Both the position numbers and the translations under genes were made by a program. Positions 42,350 to 54,916 of a stretch of DNA of 64,000 nt are shown in pieces. Positions within the stretch are counted from its first letter, which is position 1, and the number at the start of each line of letters is the position of its first letter. The stretch spans positions 991,463-1,055,462 of the forward strand of contig CM035355.1 in NCBI GenBank assembly GCA_020137815.1, read 5' to 3'. The DNA is from Hormiphora californensis. Its lineage: Eukaryota > Ctenophora > Tentaculata > Cydippida > Pleurobrachiidae. A model generated the notes under the pieces. The model was given only the letters and a program-made list of their open reading frames with translations. It was not told where the DNA came from and ran no database searches.

Positions 42350-45300
42350 ATGGATCAGACAAAGAGGCCCCTAAAGGTTCCCCCTGAGTTCACCATGTAT
42401 GCTGAGAAGAATGATCTCTTCGCACTGTACGAGGTAATGATAGCTGCAACGTGTCTATGACTGGTGACCCATTGGGCCATTAGTAAATTAAGAAAATGTG
42501 TTTATCACACTCAACTACTATAATAGAGGACAGAGGTAGTTCTACATCTGTAGGACTGTGGGAGTAGTTCTCCTTCGAATTGGTTGGTTGGTTGGTTGGT
42601 GATACTAAGCCGACGTTCTACCAAGCTCTTTGAGCGGTGTAACGCGGTGACTCCCAAACTGATTCTCCCTCGATTGTGATCCGATCCAAACATTGTACCA
42701 CCATCCAAGTTAGAAATGTTGGGGCGATGTTGTAATCCGTTATCGTTTCAGAGGTTAATACAGGATGTCATTGTATCCCAGCCGATAGATCCTCTAGAAC
42801 ACATGATTAACTTCCTGCACAAGGGAAATGATGATGGTAAGAAACGCACATAGCTACTGGCCTTCTCTTGGATGCTGTCCAAGACTACCCAATTATCGAT
42901 CATTATTATTAATTATTATAGCTGTTTAAGACTCGTAGTAAAATGTAAATGAGCTATTATCACTCATCTTTTCAGTTCCCCAAACGTTCATCCTCGGACC
43001 ACCTGCAACTGGAAAAGCTAGCATTGTAAGTTTGGAACAGAAACTCTCGTTTTATTAGCAACGGTTGATTTTTTTGGCTTTGCTTACTCTTGTGGTTTCT
43101 TCTAAAAAATTTTGTTTAAAAGTTGTTTAAAACATACCATTTATCTAATTGAAGCACTTCCTGCCGACTGACAGGCAGTCAGCTTCCCATTTGATTAACC
43201 CCTTCAACCTGGTCAGGGCCGAATGATAGCAAAGGAGAGTGGGGTGAAAATAATCGATGAACCTGAGCTACTTGCAGTTGACATCGAAGCTGTTAAAGTG
43301 GTAGGTACACACACGCAGACACAGGCCAATCCTTCTCATGCACATGCACATGCACATGTGACAATATGTGACATGAATGGTGTAGTATAAAAATGCTTGA
43401 TAGTCTAGTGGAGGAGAGAAAGAGGGATAAGGAGAGAAAAAGAGAGGGAGATAGAGATTGGAATAGAGAGAGAGAGAGAGTGAGAGAACAAAAGATGAAC
43501 TACTTAGTGATGAAACTCAAAAAGCTGGGAATGAAAAGGTCAGAATAATCTTTTAGTGCGATGTCTGCTTGATATACTGAGCTCGTTTATGAATGAAGTA
43601 TACAAAGATAAAAGAACGAGGGAGAGAGAGAGAACGAGATGAAAAGAAGTCGCCTAATATTTTATCTTGATAAAAGGAACATTTTCTGGAAGCGGCGATC
43701 TCTCATTATATATCCCCAATCAAGTAAAGGAGGCTAGTAAAATCCCTCTTTCCCAGGCACGAGAATCTGTGGACGCTGATTTGGATATTCCTGGTGATAC
43801 ATTGGGAGCTTTAGTTAAGGAACGCATCTCCAAACGGGACTGCAGTGATAATGTGAGTAATCTTGTAAATAACTGGATGCTACACCGATGTCAGCTCCTC
43901 ACAGAGCCTCCCCCTCTCGAATACGAGTACAGCGTAGTGTCTAGTCCAGAATTGAGTTGTTTTTTTCTTCTGGTGTATATCCAGGTGCTGGGGCAGTATC
44001 CCATGATAAGTGCAATCAAAGTTTAGTTGTTGAGTTGGTACTTCCCCTCTGTTACCGAGACGTTGTGGTTAAAGCTGATACCAATGACCAATGACCAATT
44101 TTGTTCGGTGCTTTCCCATTGGCCATTTTACAGGCCATAATTATGGAGTACCTTTCTCGCCTTCCTTGAAGCGACAGGATTGAGGATTCCTAGTTTCTTT
44201 AGTCGGTTCCAGTAGTTGAGTTAACCCATGTTTTGGATTCGTTTCTGAACTATCTCAACTTGGCGTGTAATATGAATCCAGTTACAAAGGGAAGTCCTTT
44301 TAAGAGAAAGATTTGATTTGGTTGGTTTGCTCATTTAGGACTGTAAACAGTCACACAGGCCACAGCCAAGTCTCTGAATCTGTATGTTGATTATGGTAGT
44401 TTGGACAGATCTCATTACAATGCAATGTAGATCGTCATGTAATGGTCGGTAGTAGAACTTTCACAGATCTTCATGTCAGAGTCTTCTTAAATGCGTGCCC
44501 GCGCGTACGCCAAACACGTCCGAAGTGTAGAACTACACAATTTCAGCAATTCGTTTTAAGTCGCGCGCTCGTCCGTAACCATAGGGACACACAGTGTGTG
44601 TGTGTGTGCGGGATGTGTGTGAAGATGATAGAGTCTCTTCAAACCATTAACATGCTCCTTCACTAACAATCTTTGCAGGGGTGGATGCTTATCGGATTTC
44701 CCAAGACACGCGACCAAGCACTTGCTCTTCAGCGACATGGAATATTTGCTAAGCACATCTGTAAGTAAAACGTGCATTTAAAAAAGGATTGTTTAACCAT
44801 GACACTCCCTCTCTTCCACAGTGTTCTTTGATGCCCCTGATATGGTACTAGTAGAGAGATTCATGGGGAAGAGGGTTGACCCTGATACCGGTGGTGAGTA
44901 GAGTTTTAGTAATAGAATGCAACCTATACCCTGGGTTCCTCAATGTCTTTCAAAATCTTCCACGTGTTCTATAAATCTTCACAGTCACTCTACCACCTAA
45001 ATCCCTGTAGAGATCTACCATTTGACGTTTGAGCCGCCAGAGAGCCCTGAGGTCACCAGACGGTTGAAGCCCATTAATAACCAAAGTGAGAAGATTGTCA
45101 GGAAGAGGCTCATACATTACCACAGGTGAACAAGCCATCTGATTGAGACACTGAAATATCCTTTCTAATGATACCTCCGGGTCCTGATAAGATTGATACT
45201 TATTGAAATTATCTTTCCAATGTACCCGGATGAAGTCTTATGAACAGTTAAAAAGGGGCTAATAATATTGTTTTCTAGGAATCTTGAAGGAATTAAGAAT

Positions 45301-47081
45301 TCATACGAATCTGGGCGAGTGAAATTCCTAAACTCTGACCAGCCAAAAGGGGATGTTTATGCCCAGGCATACCACTACCTTTGTCAACAGAGTCGTAGTG
45401 CGGCACCTCAAACACCCAGATTGGCACTACTTGGACCACGGGGCAGTGGCAAGGGTACACAGGCGGCCCTTCTTTCTGCTAAATATGGTGTTGTCAATGG
45501 TACGTTACAATTACAATAGGACCTGGTACCAATCAATCTGAGAACAGACTTGAGATTTTATTAAACATGTGTCAGGTCATTAAAAAGTTGTGTTTTTTAG
45601 TTTCACTTGTGGACTTGATAAAGCAGGCGGTGGCAGACAATTCCAAGATTGGCAATATGATGAGCACTTACATCGAAAAGAAAATGATGGGTAAGTTACA
45701 TTTTTGTTTTATTGGTTAGAGGTAAGTGAGAGAATTGAGAGAAGGAAAATAACATAAAGATCCCAGGGCAATCAAAGCTTGATAATAAATATGACATCTC
45801 CGGTAGTAAGTTTTAAAGCGGGTCCTGATACCATTAAAGCATTTCTTTACCTCATTAAGATTATTTGAATCCCCCTTCACATGCTGGGATTATAAACATA
45901 ACAGAGTAGCATACATTTACGATAAAGCTCTCCTTTTGGTCTTGACTATTCCTTCATTCATAAAATACTCACTACTCTTTTTGCATTCGTTATTTCTTGC
46001 TACAAGTCACCAATATAGCATCATGCATCTGTTGGGCTGAAAAACTGTTACGCCGTCATAATTCTAACCATTTCGTATCGTCCTAATGAACCAGCAAGTC
46101 ACACTACTCAAAATGCTGTGTATACTAACAAACTCTCTGCTATTTCATTTTAGAAATCTCTCCTAAAAACACTAATTTTCAGTTCCCGATAACATTGTCC
46201 TAAAGTGTCTGACGGACCGGCTCTCCAAGTTGGATTGTGCCACAAAAGGATGGGTCCTCCGCGGTTACCCCAAAAGTAGGAACCAGGCTGAGGCTCTCGC
46301 TGAAGCTGGATATGCTCCTAACCGGTAACAACAATATTTGGGAGCATTGTTTAGGGGTTGGTTTGGTCTCACTTCTCATAGTTCTATTCCTTATTATTCC
46401 TCTACATATTGCTATTTCCTATCTGACATGTTCTCTCCCGCAGTGTTTACTTCCTCGATTGCCCCTCTGACACAATCGTGGAAAGATTGTCCCTGAGGCG
46501 ATCAGATCCTGTAACGGGAGATCAGTTCCATCTTATCTATAACCCTCCTCCGACACTAGAAATGAAGCGACGACTCAGAACGGTATGTTGGCCAATCACC
46601 CCCCGTCACACCCCACCCATAGTTTGTCTCGTATTAGAGTTAATAGTAACCTGTCTAGTCAGCAACCTTCCTCTCTGCTGCTTATAATTAGAGAGTAGCA
46701 ATATAATAGTGACTAGCCGAGTAACGGAATTTAAATCAAGACAAATTCGTTATGCAAACGGTGATCGCAGATTGCTTACAAAGAAACCAACACTATAAAC
46801 TTTTCATACCAAATTACTGTAGCATTACGCCCGGTAAGGAAAGGGCAGTATTAATTAGTGAGACAACACTAAACCGTTTTTCCTTCAGAATCCAAGGGAC
46901 AGTGAGTCTACCTATCGATGAAGACATTGTCGCGTTTGATACAAGTCTAGAAGACCTGGTAGAGTTTTACAGCACCAGCCAATCTGTTAACGGAGACCAG
47001 GATCCTCACACCGTTTTCGAAACTCTGGAGAGTCTTCTGGTGAAGCCGCTACCGAAACAAACTCTTAAATCTGCGATTTGA
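42350..47081 (+). CDS. AK8: Adenylate kinase 8, thirteen exons
   Basis: AK8 has two tandem adenylate-kinase domains and is linked to cilia; it interconverts AMP/ATP and ADP. Exons: 42350-42433, 42752-42836, 42976-43025, 43217-43300, 43757-43852, 44679-44760, 44822-44893, 45011-45125, 45279-45499, 45601-45690, 46183-46324, 46444-46582, 46889-47081. The first P-loop is [11 protein letters not shown] and the second [16 protein letters not shown]. Other anchors match human AK8 in order: [101 protein letters not shown] and [15 protein letters not shown]...PLPK. In the last exon, frame 0 runs [10 protein letters not shown] then UGA (46919). Homology resumes one base further on, so there is an extra base or a +1 shift. 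Confidence 0.93.
43410..43520. repeat. GA-rich low-complexity tract in AK8 intron
   Basis: GAGAGAAAGAGGGATAAGGAG and further GA runs within intron 43301-43756; a smaller one lies near 43620-43645. No coding signal. Confidence 0.6.
45157..45262. repeat. Small inverted-repeat element in AK8 intron
   Basis: The sequence around TTCTAATGATACCTCCGGGTCCTGATAAGAT...CCAATGTACCCGGATGAAGTCTTAT matches, in inverse orientation, the hairpin at 47226-47360 (ATTGGAAAG, CACCCGGGATGAA, TCTTATCAGGA). They are two copies of one small fold-back family. Confidence 0.5.
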
Positions 47082-47225
47082 AGGAAAAGTTGAACTTTGT
47101 GGATTGTACAATATGAGCTGTAAATAGTCGTTGCATGATATAAACCTTTTTGGCATTTAAATTGCGTGTTTTTATTCGTGAATCGTGGAATCGAGTCCTT
47201 TTTTCAACTCTTCATCTTTTATTTC

Positions 47226-47360
47226 TGTGATATTATAACACCGTTTCCTGATAAGATAGATACTTGATCCCGGGTGTATTGGAAATGGAAGGGTCTTGAA
47301 ATCCTCTTTCCAATACACCCGGGATGAATTCTTTATCTTATCAGGAACCGCAGATATCAT
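47226..47360. repeat. Hairpin element
   Basis: CCTGATAAGATAGATACTTGATCCCGGGTGTATTGGAAA pairs (with short mismatches) with TTTCCAATACACCCGGGATG...TCTTATCAGG. The outer TGATAT / ATATCA words extend the stem. Second copy near 45157. Confidence 0.7.
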
Positions 47361-48806
47361 TAGAAATGTAAAAAATGGTTTAAAAATGACAAAAGGTGAT
47401 AAAAATAATAATAAAAAGTTCAAAAAACTTTTTGATGAGATTTTGGTACGCGCAAATATAATGTCGCGCAATAGAAAAGTTAAAATGCGCGCGTTAAATA
47501 AAACGCGCGCGATCCTTTTTTTGATTTCTATTCATATATCATCGAGTTCTCAGAGTTTTCATTTTTTCACTTTTTTGTGTTTTTTTGCTAAATTTTTTCG
47601 TTTTTGTCTCCATTTTCTTCTCTTCTCTCGTCCGAAAAGTGGGTCCTTGACCCACAGGACCCAGCCACTGGCATGTAGCATAATATACCAAGCCCTCTTG
47701 AGTCTTGAGTTTTGTGAAATTTCCCTCGGTCTTGCTCCACCCCTGATAAAGATTGAGATAGACTTGAAAGTCATATCGAGTTCTTCATTACCTCAAAATT
47801 TAAAGTCTCGTCAAGGGGTGGAACAATGACCATCGGAAATTTCCCAAGCTCCAGTGAAGTCTATTGTTGCTTTTTCCTTTAAAGGAACACCTTCAAATTT
47901 CTGGCAGTCCCCTCATTGACAAATGACACACTCCCACAACAAGGGGACTGGAGAGATTGCTGTGCATCAGTTGTTAAAGTTGTGCACAAGTATACAAATA
48001 AACAGCTACTATTTTCTGGTTGTAAGCACCTGTAAACGAGCTTGAAGAGTGCCGGAATTTTAATACTGTATCCATATAATAAATTCCATAATGTTAGTCA
48101 GTCTGTCCGTTAATTGGTTTTTCAAACTCCTCCCACAGTTTTTGAGCTAGACCCCTGAAAATTTGTACACTGGTACCTTGGACCAAGGCGGATGTAAGTA
48201 CGGGCTCAGATTTTTGATCCGATTTTTACAGCAGTGACGTCACGGGGTGACGTCATTGCGACAAAAAGACTTACATTTTTCAAACGCTTCTAAGACCCTT
48301 AAAACGGCTCTAAATCAAAAAACTAACGCAATAGTGGGGAAAGAGAATCGTTTGAACTTCATTTTACTTGATAGCGATTTCCCGTAACTCAATGTTTAAG
48401 GGTCGTAAATCGCGTCGGGAAAGTTAAAAATGCCAAAAATACGATATTTTTCACCGTAGCCACCCAAAATCTTATCCAATCGATATGAAACTTGGTCGTT
48501 ATGTGAATTTTAATGTCCTTTGGCCAGGGGTTCCCGAAAAACGGATTGGCAAGATGAGAACTGACCGGAGTTCTTATAATTCTAAATTCACGAATTTGGA
48601 ATTTTTCGTCGACTTTTTTTGGCGACATAAAACGCGAGAAAATTTTCAATGAATTTTAAAATTTTACACTGCGCGCGTAATTTTAGGTTCCGCGCGCGGC
48701 GTAAAAAAGCAGTGCTTTTTTGGGAAAATTCGCGCGTTACAGTAAATGATTTACCCGCCTCGCCAAAATTGTAATGGCCGTTTTTTCAAAAACCCAAGGT
48801 GTATGA

Positions 48807-49044
48807 TAGTAGGAGCGGTTAGATCACCACGTGGTTAAAGTCGCGTGCCACCCCTTTTTGAGCATTGTCATAGCTCCTCGAGGTCGCATCCAATCAAGAA
48901 ATGTCCCCCAAGTTTTCGCTTCTCCTTGAGGAGATCTACAGGTTTGATGAAGGTCACTTTTGGATTGGATGCGAAATGAAGCCGTGAGAGTAACCTGAGA
49001 TTAGGGTGCGACTTTCTGCACGTGCTGATCTAACCGCTCCTACT
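48807..49044. mobile_element. TIR element (MITE)
   Basis: The ends are TAGTAGGAGCGGTTAGATCA and TGATCTAACCGCTCCTACTA, perfect over 20 bases, with imperfect inner pairing (CACGTGGTTAAAGTCGC / GCGACTTTCTGCACGTG and GCATCCAATC / GATTGGATGC). It is about 238 bases with no open frame of note. Confidence 0.75.
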
Positions 49045-49199
49045 ATGAGACTCATTGCTCTAAGGAACAAACAAATTATCTTTTAAAAATCAAACACAAA
49101 TGTAAATAGACATTTTGACAAACACAAATGTAAATATACATTTTGACAAAGGAGGACCCACGAGATGGGAATTTCTGCACTATATGTTTGTATTGTGTG

Positions 49200-52100
49200 T
49201 TATTTATTTGAATTTGAATTTGAAATTTGAATGTCACCGGTTACCAGGTCACGGGTTCCCAGCAAACGGGTACTCTAGTTTTAATAATAATAATAATAAT
49301 AATATCGAATATTTATATCGAATATTTATATCCCGCTATAATGCGTTAAATATGCTAGTTCACTACTCGTTTGTACTAGAACTAAAAGATATACTTAAAG
49401 AACATCGAGATTACTGTTAAAACTCAGAAAGTGGAGCAGAAAGAGACCCCTCGCTCAGCTCCTCCAAACCCAAAGAAGAAGAAGAAGAAGATTAACAAAA
49501 CTGAGACCGATCCCCGTGCCGCGACCAATGACATCCGTTCACAAGAGGATTTTCTCATGGCATTGATGGCCTCAGTGAGGGACGAGATTCTTCGAGAAGT
49601 AAAGACGTCACTGAACTCATCTCTACAGTCCTTCAGGGAAGAGATGACGAGGGAACACACACCCCGGCCCAAACATCTGACACTCACACAACCAGGCCTG
49701 AACACCCCGACCAACTACCAAGGGGTTCTGGAACGGTTTCGGAATTACTCCTCATCAACGCCCGCAGTTTAACGCCTTCCGCGGCTAGTGACTGTCGGTG
49801 GAAGTTTTCTTTTATCAAGGACTCACTGGAGAATCCGTCAATACCCATCCTTTGCACCGGTATTACGGAGACCTGGTGGCATGATGATTTCTCTGATGCC
49901 CAATTGGAGATTGAAGGCTTTCACCTAACTCGTTGTGACAGAGCGGGTAGAAGAGGTGGCGGTTGTGCACTCTACATTAACAATCAACTGACCCCTTCCT
50001 CTGAGTTCAGATTCTCAGACACGTCCAATAGTGCGGCTGCTGTATACATCAAGGAGACCCACTCGGTTTTCTGTGTTGTGTACAGGGCGCCATCTTCCCC
50101 TGCGAATGATCTTTTTGATGATCTATCCCGTTTCATTGATCAGTGCGAACTCGACAAGGGTTGTCCTGACATCTATGTCATGGGCGACTTCAATATGCCA
50201 GACATAGACTGGGGGACACTCACTGGAGGACCTAGCTCACAGATGCTACTAAAATTTGTGAACTCATATTTTCTCACTCAGCTTGTTGACTCTCCAACAC
50301 GGGGCTTGAATATTCTAGACCTCGTTCTCACCAACCGGCCAGACTATGTCTTCAAAACTGAGGTATCGGAGTCGTGTATTTCTGACCATAATATGATCAG
50401 CTCTACACTTGGGTTTGGTATCTTACCCACTCGTCAATCAGACCATCGATTCACGGACTTTGATATTTACAACTTTCACGAGGCTAACTTCCCTGAAATG
50501 TGTAGGGAGTTGGACCAGATCGACTGGCTAGCACTCGCCGACATCTGCGATGACGGTGATGGTTCTGATTTCGTTCAACTTTTCACCCTGACTGTTCTAC
50601 AGGTCTTATCTCACCACTCTCGTAAGAAGAAGGCCCGTAAAAAAAGAAGGGACCCTATTCTCAGGAAATTGAAAGTGAAACAGCGGAGTTTGAATAAACG
50701 AATTACTCTTGCCCGGCAGAATAAACCTCACCTTTTGCCACAGCTAGAGGTTGGTGTTTCCAGAATTACTTGGGCCATCTTGTGTCACATTTCTCAGCCA
50801 CCTACCTGCCAGAATTTTACGTGACTGCCGATCATCGCTGTCCTACCCCCTATCCATCTTATGGGCCAAATCGTTTGATTCTGGTATTGTACCACCCTGT
50901 CTGAAACTTCAGTACATTGCACCCCTCTACAAAAAGGGTCCTAAAATGAAAGCTGAAAATTACCGCCCGATCTCCCTCACCAGCCACATTGCCAAGACAT
51001 TTGAACGGGTTGTAAGATCTCAAATGGTGTCATACTTTGAATCAGAGAACTTGTTTAACGAGTCTCAGCATGGATTTAGAAGCAAGAGGAGCTGCTTATC
51101 CCAACTCACTCGTCACATTGACAATATTCTGAACAATCTCAACAACCTTCTTGAAGTGGATGTAATCTACTTAGACTTCGAGAAGGCTTTTGATAAAGTT
51201 GACATCGGTATACTTCTCGAAAAGCTGCAGAGATATGGAGTTAAGGGCAAACTCCTTGAATGGATCCGCAGCTTCCTACTAGACCGGAAACAAACGGTCT
51301 TAGTCGACGGCGTAGCGTCTTCTTTTGCAGAAGTCAGAAGTGGGGTCCCACAAGGGACTGTTCTCGGTCCACTTTTATTTCTGATTTATGTAATTGACCT
51401 GGAATCCGTAATCAAACACGGTTCTTCTTTGTCGTTCGCTGATGACACTAAAATCTTCTCTGCTATCCGTACTATGGTTGACAAATTGAACCTACAGGAG
51501 GATCTGAACAGTGTGATAACCTGGGCTGACGCTAACAATATGTCCTTGCACCAGTCAAAGTTCGAGGTCATGAATTTCACCCTGAATCACACCAGTTCGC
51601 TTAGAGAAGTACCGTTCAGTGCTGAGAACTATTCCTATCAACTCTCTGATGGGAGGTTCATCGATCCAACAGACACTGTCCGAGACTTAGGTGTTCTACT
51701 CTCGAGTGATGGTCAATGGTCGGCCCAAATATCTCGAGTTGTTACCACGGCTAGTCGGGTTGCTGGATGGACGTTAAGTGCATTTAGATCCAGAACTCGC
51801 CGCACCATGATGACTCTTTACAAGTCACTGGTGCGTCCCCATCTTGACTACTGTTGCACACTGTGGTCACCTTCCAAAAATGGGGATATCAGTCGTGTTG
51901 AGGATATTCAACGATCGTACACCCGTAAGATCGTTGGTCTCAAGGGGCTGAACTACTGGCAACGTCTTCAAACCCTGGGACTTTTGTCGCTTCAGCGCCG
52001 ACGAGAGAGGTACACTATGATTCTTGTGTGGAAAGTGTACAACAATGAGATACCCAACAGTACTGACATGTGTTTCGTCGACAGTCACCGCTCTGGCCCT

Positions 52101-52481
52101 AGAGCTGTCGTCCCTCGATACTCGTACGAGGCTCAACGATCTATCTTGTCGCTATATGAACAATCATTTGCGGTACTGGGGACAAGGTTGTGGAACACTT
52201 TGCCTCGATCTGTAAAGGAGGCCCCAACTCTTTATCAGTTCAAATCTCAGCTAGGTAGTTTCCTCTCTACCATTCCGGATACACCCCCCATCAGCGGTTA
52301 TCCTGCTCAAGCAAACAGCAACTCAATACTAGAGTGGTGTCCATGATGCGTGTTAGTGTGTTATGTGTCGCTGTGCTGTGAGTGTACTGAGTATTGACTC
52401 TTTTTAGGAGGTTTATCTTTTTAAATATCCTGTGTGTTACGCAAATTTATGAATTTGATTTGATTTGAATTTGATTTGAAC
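49200..52481 (+). mobile_element. CR1/Jockey-like non-LTR retrotransposon, internally deleted
   Basis: Order: a basic ORF1-like segment (49431-49772, PNPKKKKKKINKTE); an apurinic endonuclease in the next frame from about 49735 (INARSLTP, ITETWW, VYRAPSS, MGDFNMPDIDW, SDHNMI) open to 50824; then reverse transcriptase in a third frame, 50751-52346. RT motifs are KKGPKMKAENYRPISLTS, DFEKAFDKVD, SGVPQGTVLGPLLF and FADDTK (FADD in place of YADD), followed by the thumb and CR1-type tail (RPHLDYCCTLWSP). The usual 100-200 residues between EN and RT are missing near 50745-50800, which explains the frame change. The 3' end is TTTGATTTGAATTTGATTTG, a microsatellite-like tail; TTTGAATTTGAA also occurs at 49208. 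The copy cannot be autonomous. Confidence 0.9.
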
Positions 52482-52597
52482 ACCGCGTCTATAGCGGCCT
52501 TCTCAGAGCCAGAGAAATGCCATTTAAGCTATTTTGATAACAAGAAATAAAAATGAAGAAAGAAAGTTTGACATTATATTTATTCCTCAGTGAAGGC

Positions 52598-54689
52598 ATG
52601 GACCAGGTTTGGGAAAACCTGCATTGGATTTGTGAAGTGGTAAGTTACTAACCTACAGGTACCTGATGACGCCATTTTCAATGTCGAACAATCTGACACC
52701 TTTTAGTTACAAGGCGATAATGTGGCATTTCTGGTTTTACTCGTGTCCTCCTTCCCTGCTGCTTTATTCATGAAGTATTTGGGATCTCCAACATCGAAAC
52801 AGACGTTCAGCAGTGTCCTAGCACTCCTTCAAACATGGTTTATATGCAAAGGAGACACGATCATCCCCATCGCACTCTCCATCCTGTCATACCTAGCCCT
52901 GATCGTCATCCCTAAACGACTCATCGGGAGGATAACCTTCCATCTAACATTCAGTTTTCTACTTGTCTTTAAGTAAGCATTGGTGTATTTGCTGACTAGT
53001 TAATACCGCTTTTACGAGCCACTGTTGCGGATATCTTGCTCACACGCTGTTTTCAGATTGTTGGTGTTTTCTGAAATATTCATCCCTTCATACATGACAG
53101 ATGCTGTGCTTTTGCTCATGGTTCTAAGGGTAGGTCTTTTTACTGCTTCTTTCTCTAACCTGATAATGCCTTCCTCTGCTAAAAGTAGCTTCATTATTTC
53201 ATCTCTCCCCTCACAGATTGTCAGTTACGCATACGATTATCAGCATGACGATGTTTTAGAGGGAGATAACAAAGATAGCAAACCATCCACCAGCATCGCC
53301 TTCTTTGATTTCATCGGATATTGCTTTTGTTTTGTTGGATATTGGACAGGACCATTCTACAACTATCGTACATACTATAACATGGTACCAGGACAGAAAG
53401 AAAGACGTATACTTGATTAAATTTATAAACTCAAAAGTTTCAGACTATTTAACTCTCGCACCTCCCCCTGTAGCTGCACTCACAGACGCTAATCCGGTCA
53501 TCTAAGTTGGCCCTTTGGCACATGCGATGGATGCTGATCCTGCTTCCCATTCACCTCGCCCAAAATGCCCTAATTCCCCTTGACTATGTGATGGAACCTG
53601 AATTCGTTGAGCGATCCTTCCTCTACAAATACCTGTACATGTTTGCCGGTTTCTGGACCTTCAAGTGAGTCAGCACATCCGTAGTTTTCCTCTCCATATA
53701 ATATCTGTTTCATAATTATTCAGTATGATCTACCTATCTAAATGTTTCATATTGTTTTACAACTTTCTCTCCCCACAATTCAGATGTAAGTTCTACGGTG
53801 GATGGGTAATGGCAGAGGGTATTTGCATTGCATGCAACCTTGGAACCGAGGAAAAGGATGACGGGAGTGTTGACTATAGCTCAATCATCAACATCGATAT
53901 TTACAATGTAAGAAATCTATTTTTAGTAACACACAACTATAGGAAGTACGCATACTTTTTCACTCATTTACCCGTCTAATCTAAATACAGACGGAGATAC
54001 AGTGGGAGTTGGCCAACTGCTGTTCGAGCATGGAACAAGAGCGTCCAGCGGTGGATGAAAAGTTATGTCTACGACACGACAACCCTTCCGAAATCCATCA
54101 GAACTGATTTTGTGTTTGGAATCAGTGCTTTCTGGCATGGAGTTAGGCCCGGGTACTATCTGACATTCTTTAGTGCTCCACCAATGATGAAACTGCAACA
54201 GAAAGTGGGGAATTTGTCTCGGAGCTACCGGGCTGCTCACCCTCAAGCCGAAATGGTAGGTGGTGTGATGTTGTGTTGTTCGATTGTCAACGATATATTT
54301 AAATATATATATTTGCTATGTCTAACTATCTTATGTTGGCTACTATTTATTATTAAAAGTGTATAACATAAACACACAGGTCACAGATAATCCATTGCAG
54401 GTGTATCGGGTTGTTAACTGGCTGTTTGTCAGGCTCATGTCCTGCATGTTCTTCCTACCTTTCTACATCCTCAACTTGAACACCATTCTAAACGTAAGGA
54501 TATCCTTTGTTTTGTCACTGTTATAGCCCTCAATTAATCCTGTTCGTTGTAGCCCCCCTTTGTAACCCTCAAATTGTTCTGCAGGTGTGGTCCAGTATGT
54601 ACTGGGTACCATGGATCGCCATCTCAGTTGTTATTATACTCGGCATTGCCCTCCCAACAGGACCCAGACCTGACAAAAAATCATCATAA
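52598..54689 (+). CDS. MBOAT7: MBOAT7-like lysophospholipid acyltransferase
   Basis: MBOAT7 (LPIAT1) is an ER membrane enzyme that moves arachidonoyl-CoA to lysophosphatidylinositol. Exons: 52598-52639, 52707-52972, 53057-53129, 53217-53384, 53474 or 53486-53664, 53784-53907, 53991-54255, 54401-54493, 54585-54689 (TAA). Landmarks are the multi-pass start (FLVLLVSSFPAALF), FDFIGYCFCFVGYWTGPFYNYRTY, FKCKFYGGWVMAEG, NIDIYN, RAWNKSVQRWM (the catalytic Asn region of MBOATs) and ISAFWHGVRPGYYLTF (the invariant His). The order matches human MBOAT7 better than other MBOATs, especially the TGPFxxYRTY and NID-Y motifs. At the 53907/53991 junction canonical splicing would change frame; the conserved frame needs one base fewer. 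ATG 52598 follows a TTCCTCAG site, so a 5' untranslated exon is possible. Confidence 0.88.
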
Positions 54690-54742
54690 ACATATTATAT
54701 TGAGTTACTTTTTGGGATTAGATACTTCGATTAAACCATATA

Positions 54743-54914
54743 CAGTCGGACCCCGATTTAACGGCACCCTCGGGGGAAAGGGTTTTGTCCGTTAAATCGG
54801 GGTGTCCGCTAAATCGGGGTCAAATACTGTTGATTTTCTATATCGGGGGAAGATTAGGCTGCCGTTAAATCGGGGTGCCGCTAAATCGGGGGCCGTTAAA
54901 TCGGGGTGCGACTG
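54743..54914. mobile_element. Pogo/Tigger-type MITE
   Basis: CAGTCGGACCCCGATTTAACGG at the left and its near-complement CCGTTAAATCGGGGTGCGACTG at the right, flanked by TA on both sides (54741-54742, 54915-54916). Internal GTTAAATCGGGGTG copies repeat. The CAGT-start and TA target fit pogo-like DNA transposons. A degraded relative is at about 31030-31080 (GGTAAATCGGGACCCGGTAAATCGGGGTCGG). Confidence 0.8.
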
Positions 54915-54916
54915 TA

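Larger units (their letters stand above)
47082..49190. other. Intergenic region with three fold-back elements; no gene seen
   Basis: Contains hairpin elements at 47226-47360 and 48807-49044. Between them are A/T-rich sequence with many GCGCG words (47450-47510, 48665-48740) and a stretch with a TGACGTCACGGGGTGACGTCA inverted word near 48235. Open frames here are short and show no family resemblance. Confidence 0.5.

Noticed and set aside
42580-42670. Possible tRNA or tRNA-derived SINE (minus strand, TTGGTAGAACGTCGGCTTAG)
   Set aside because: The A-box-like word is present but no B-box GGTTCGAxxCC and no cloverleaf or acceptor stem could be built.
47296-47829. 177-codon plus-strand frame after AK8
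   Set aside because: Composed of a hairpin arm and poly-T/A-rich sequence; no signal, family or splice support.
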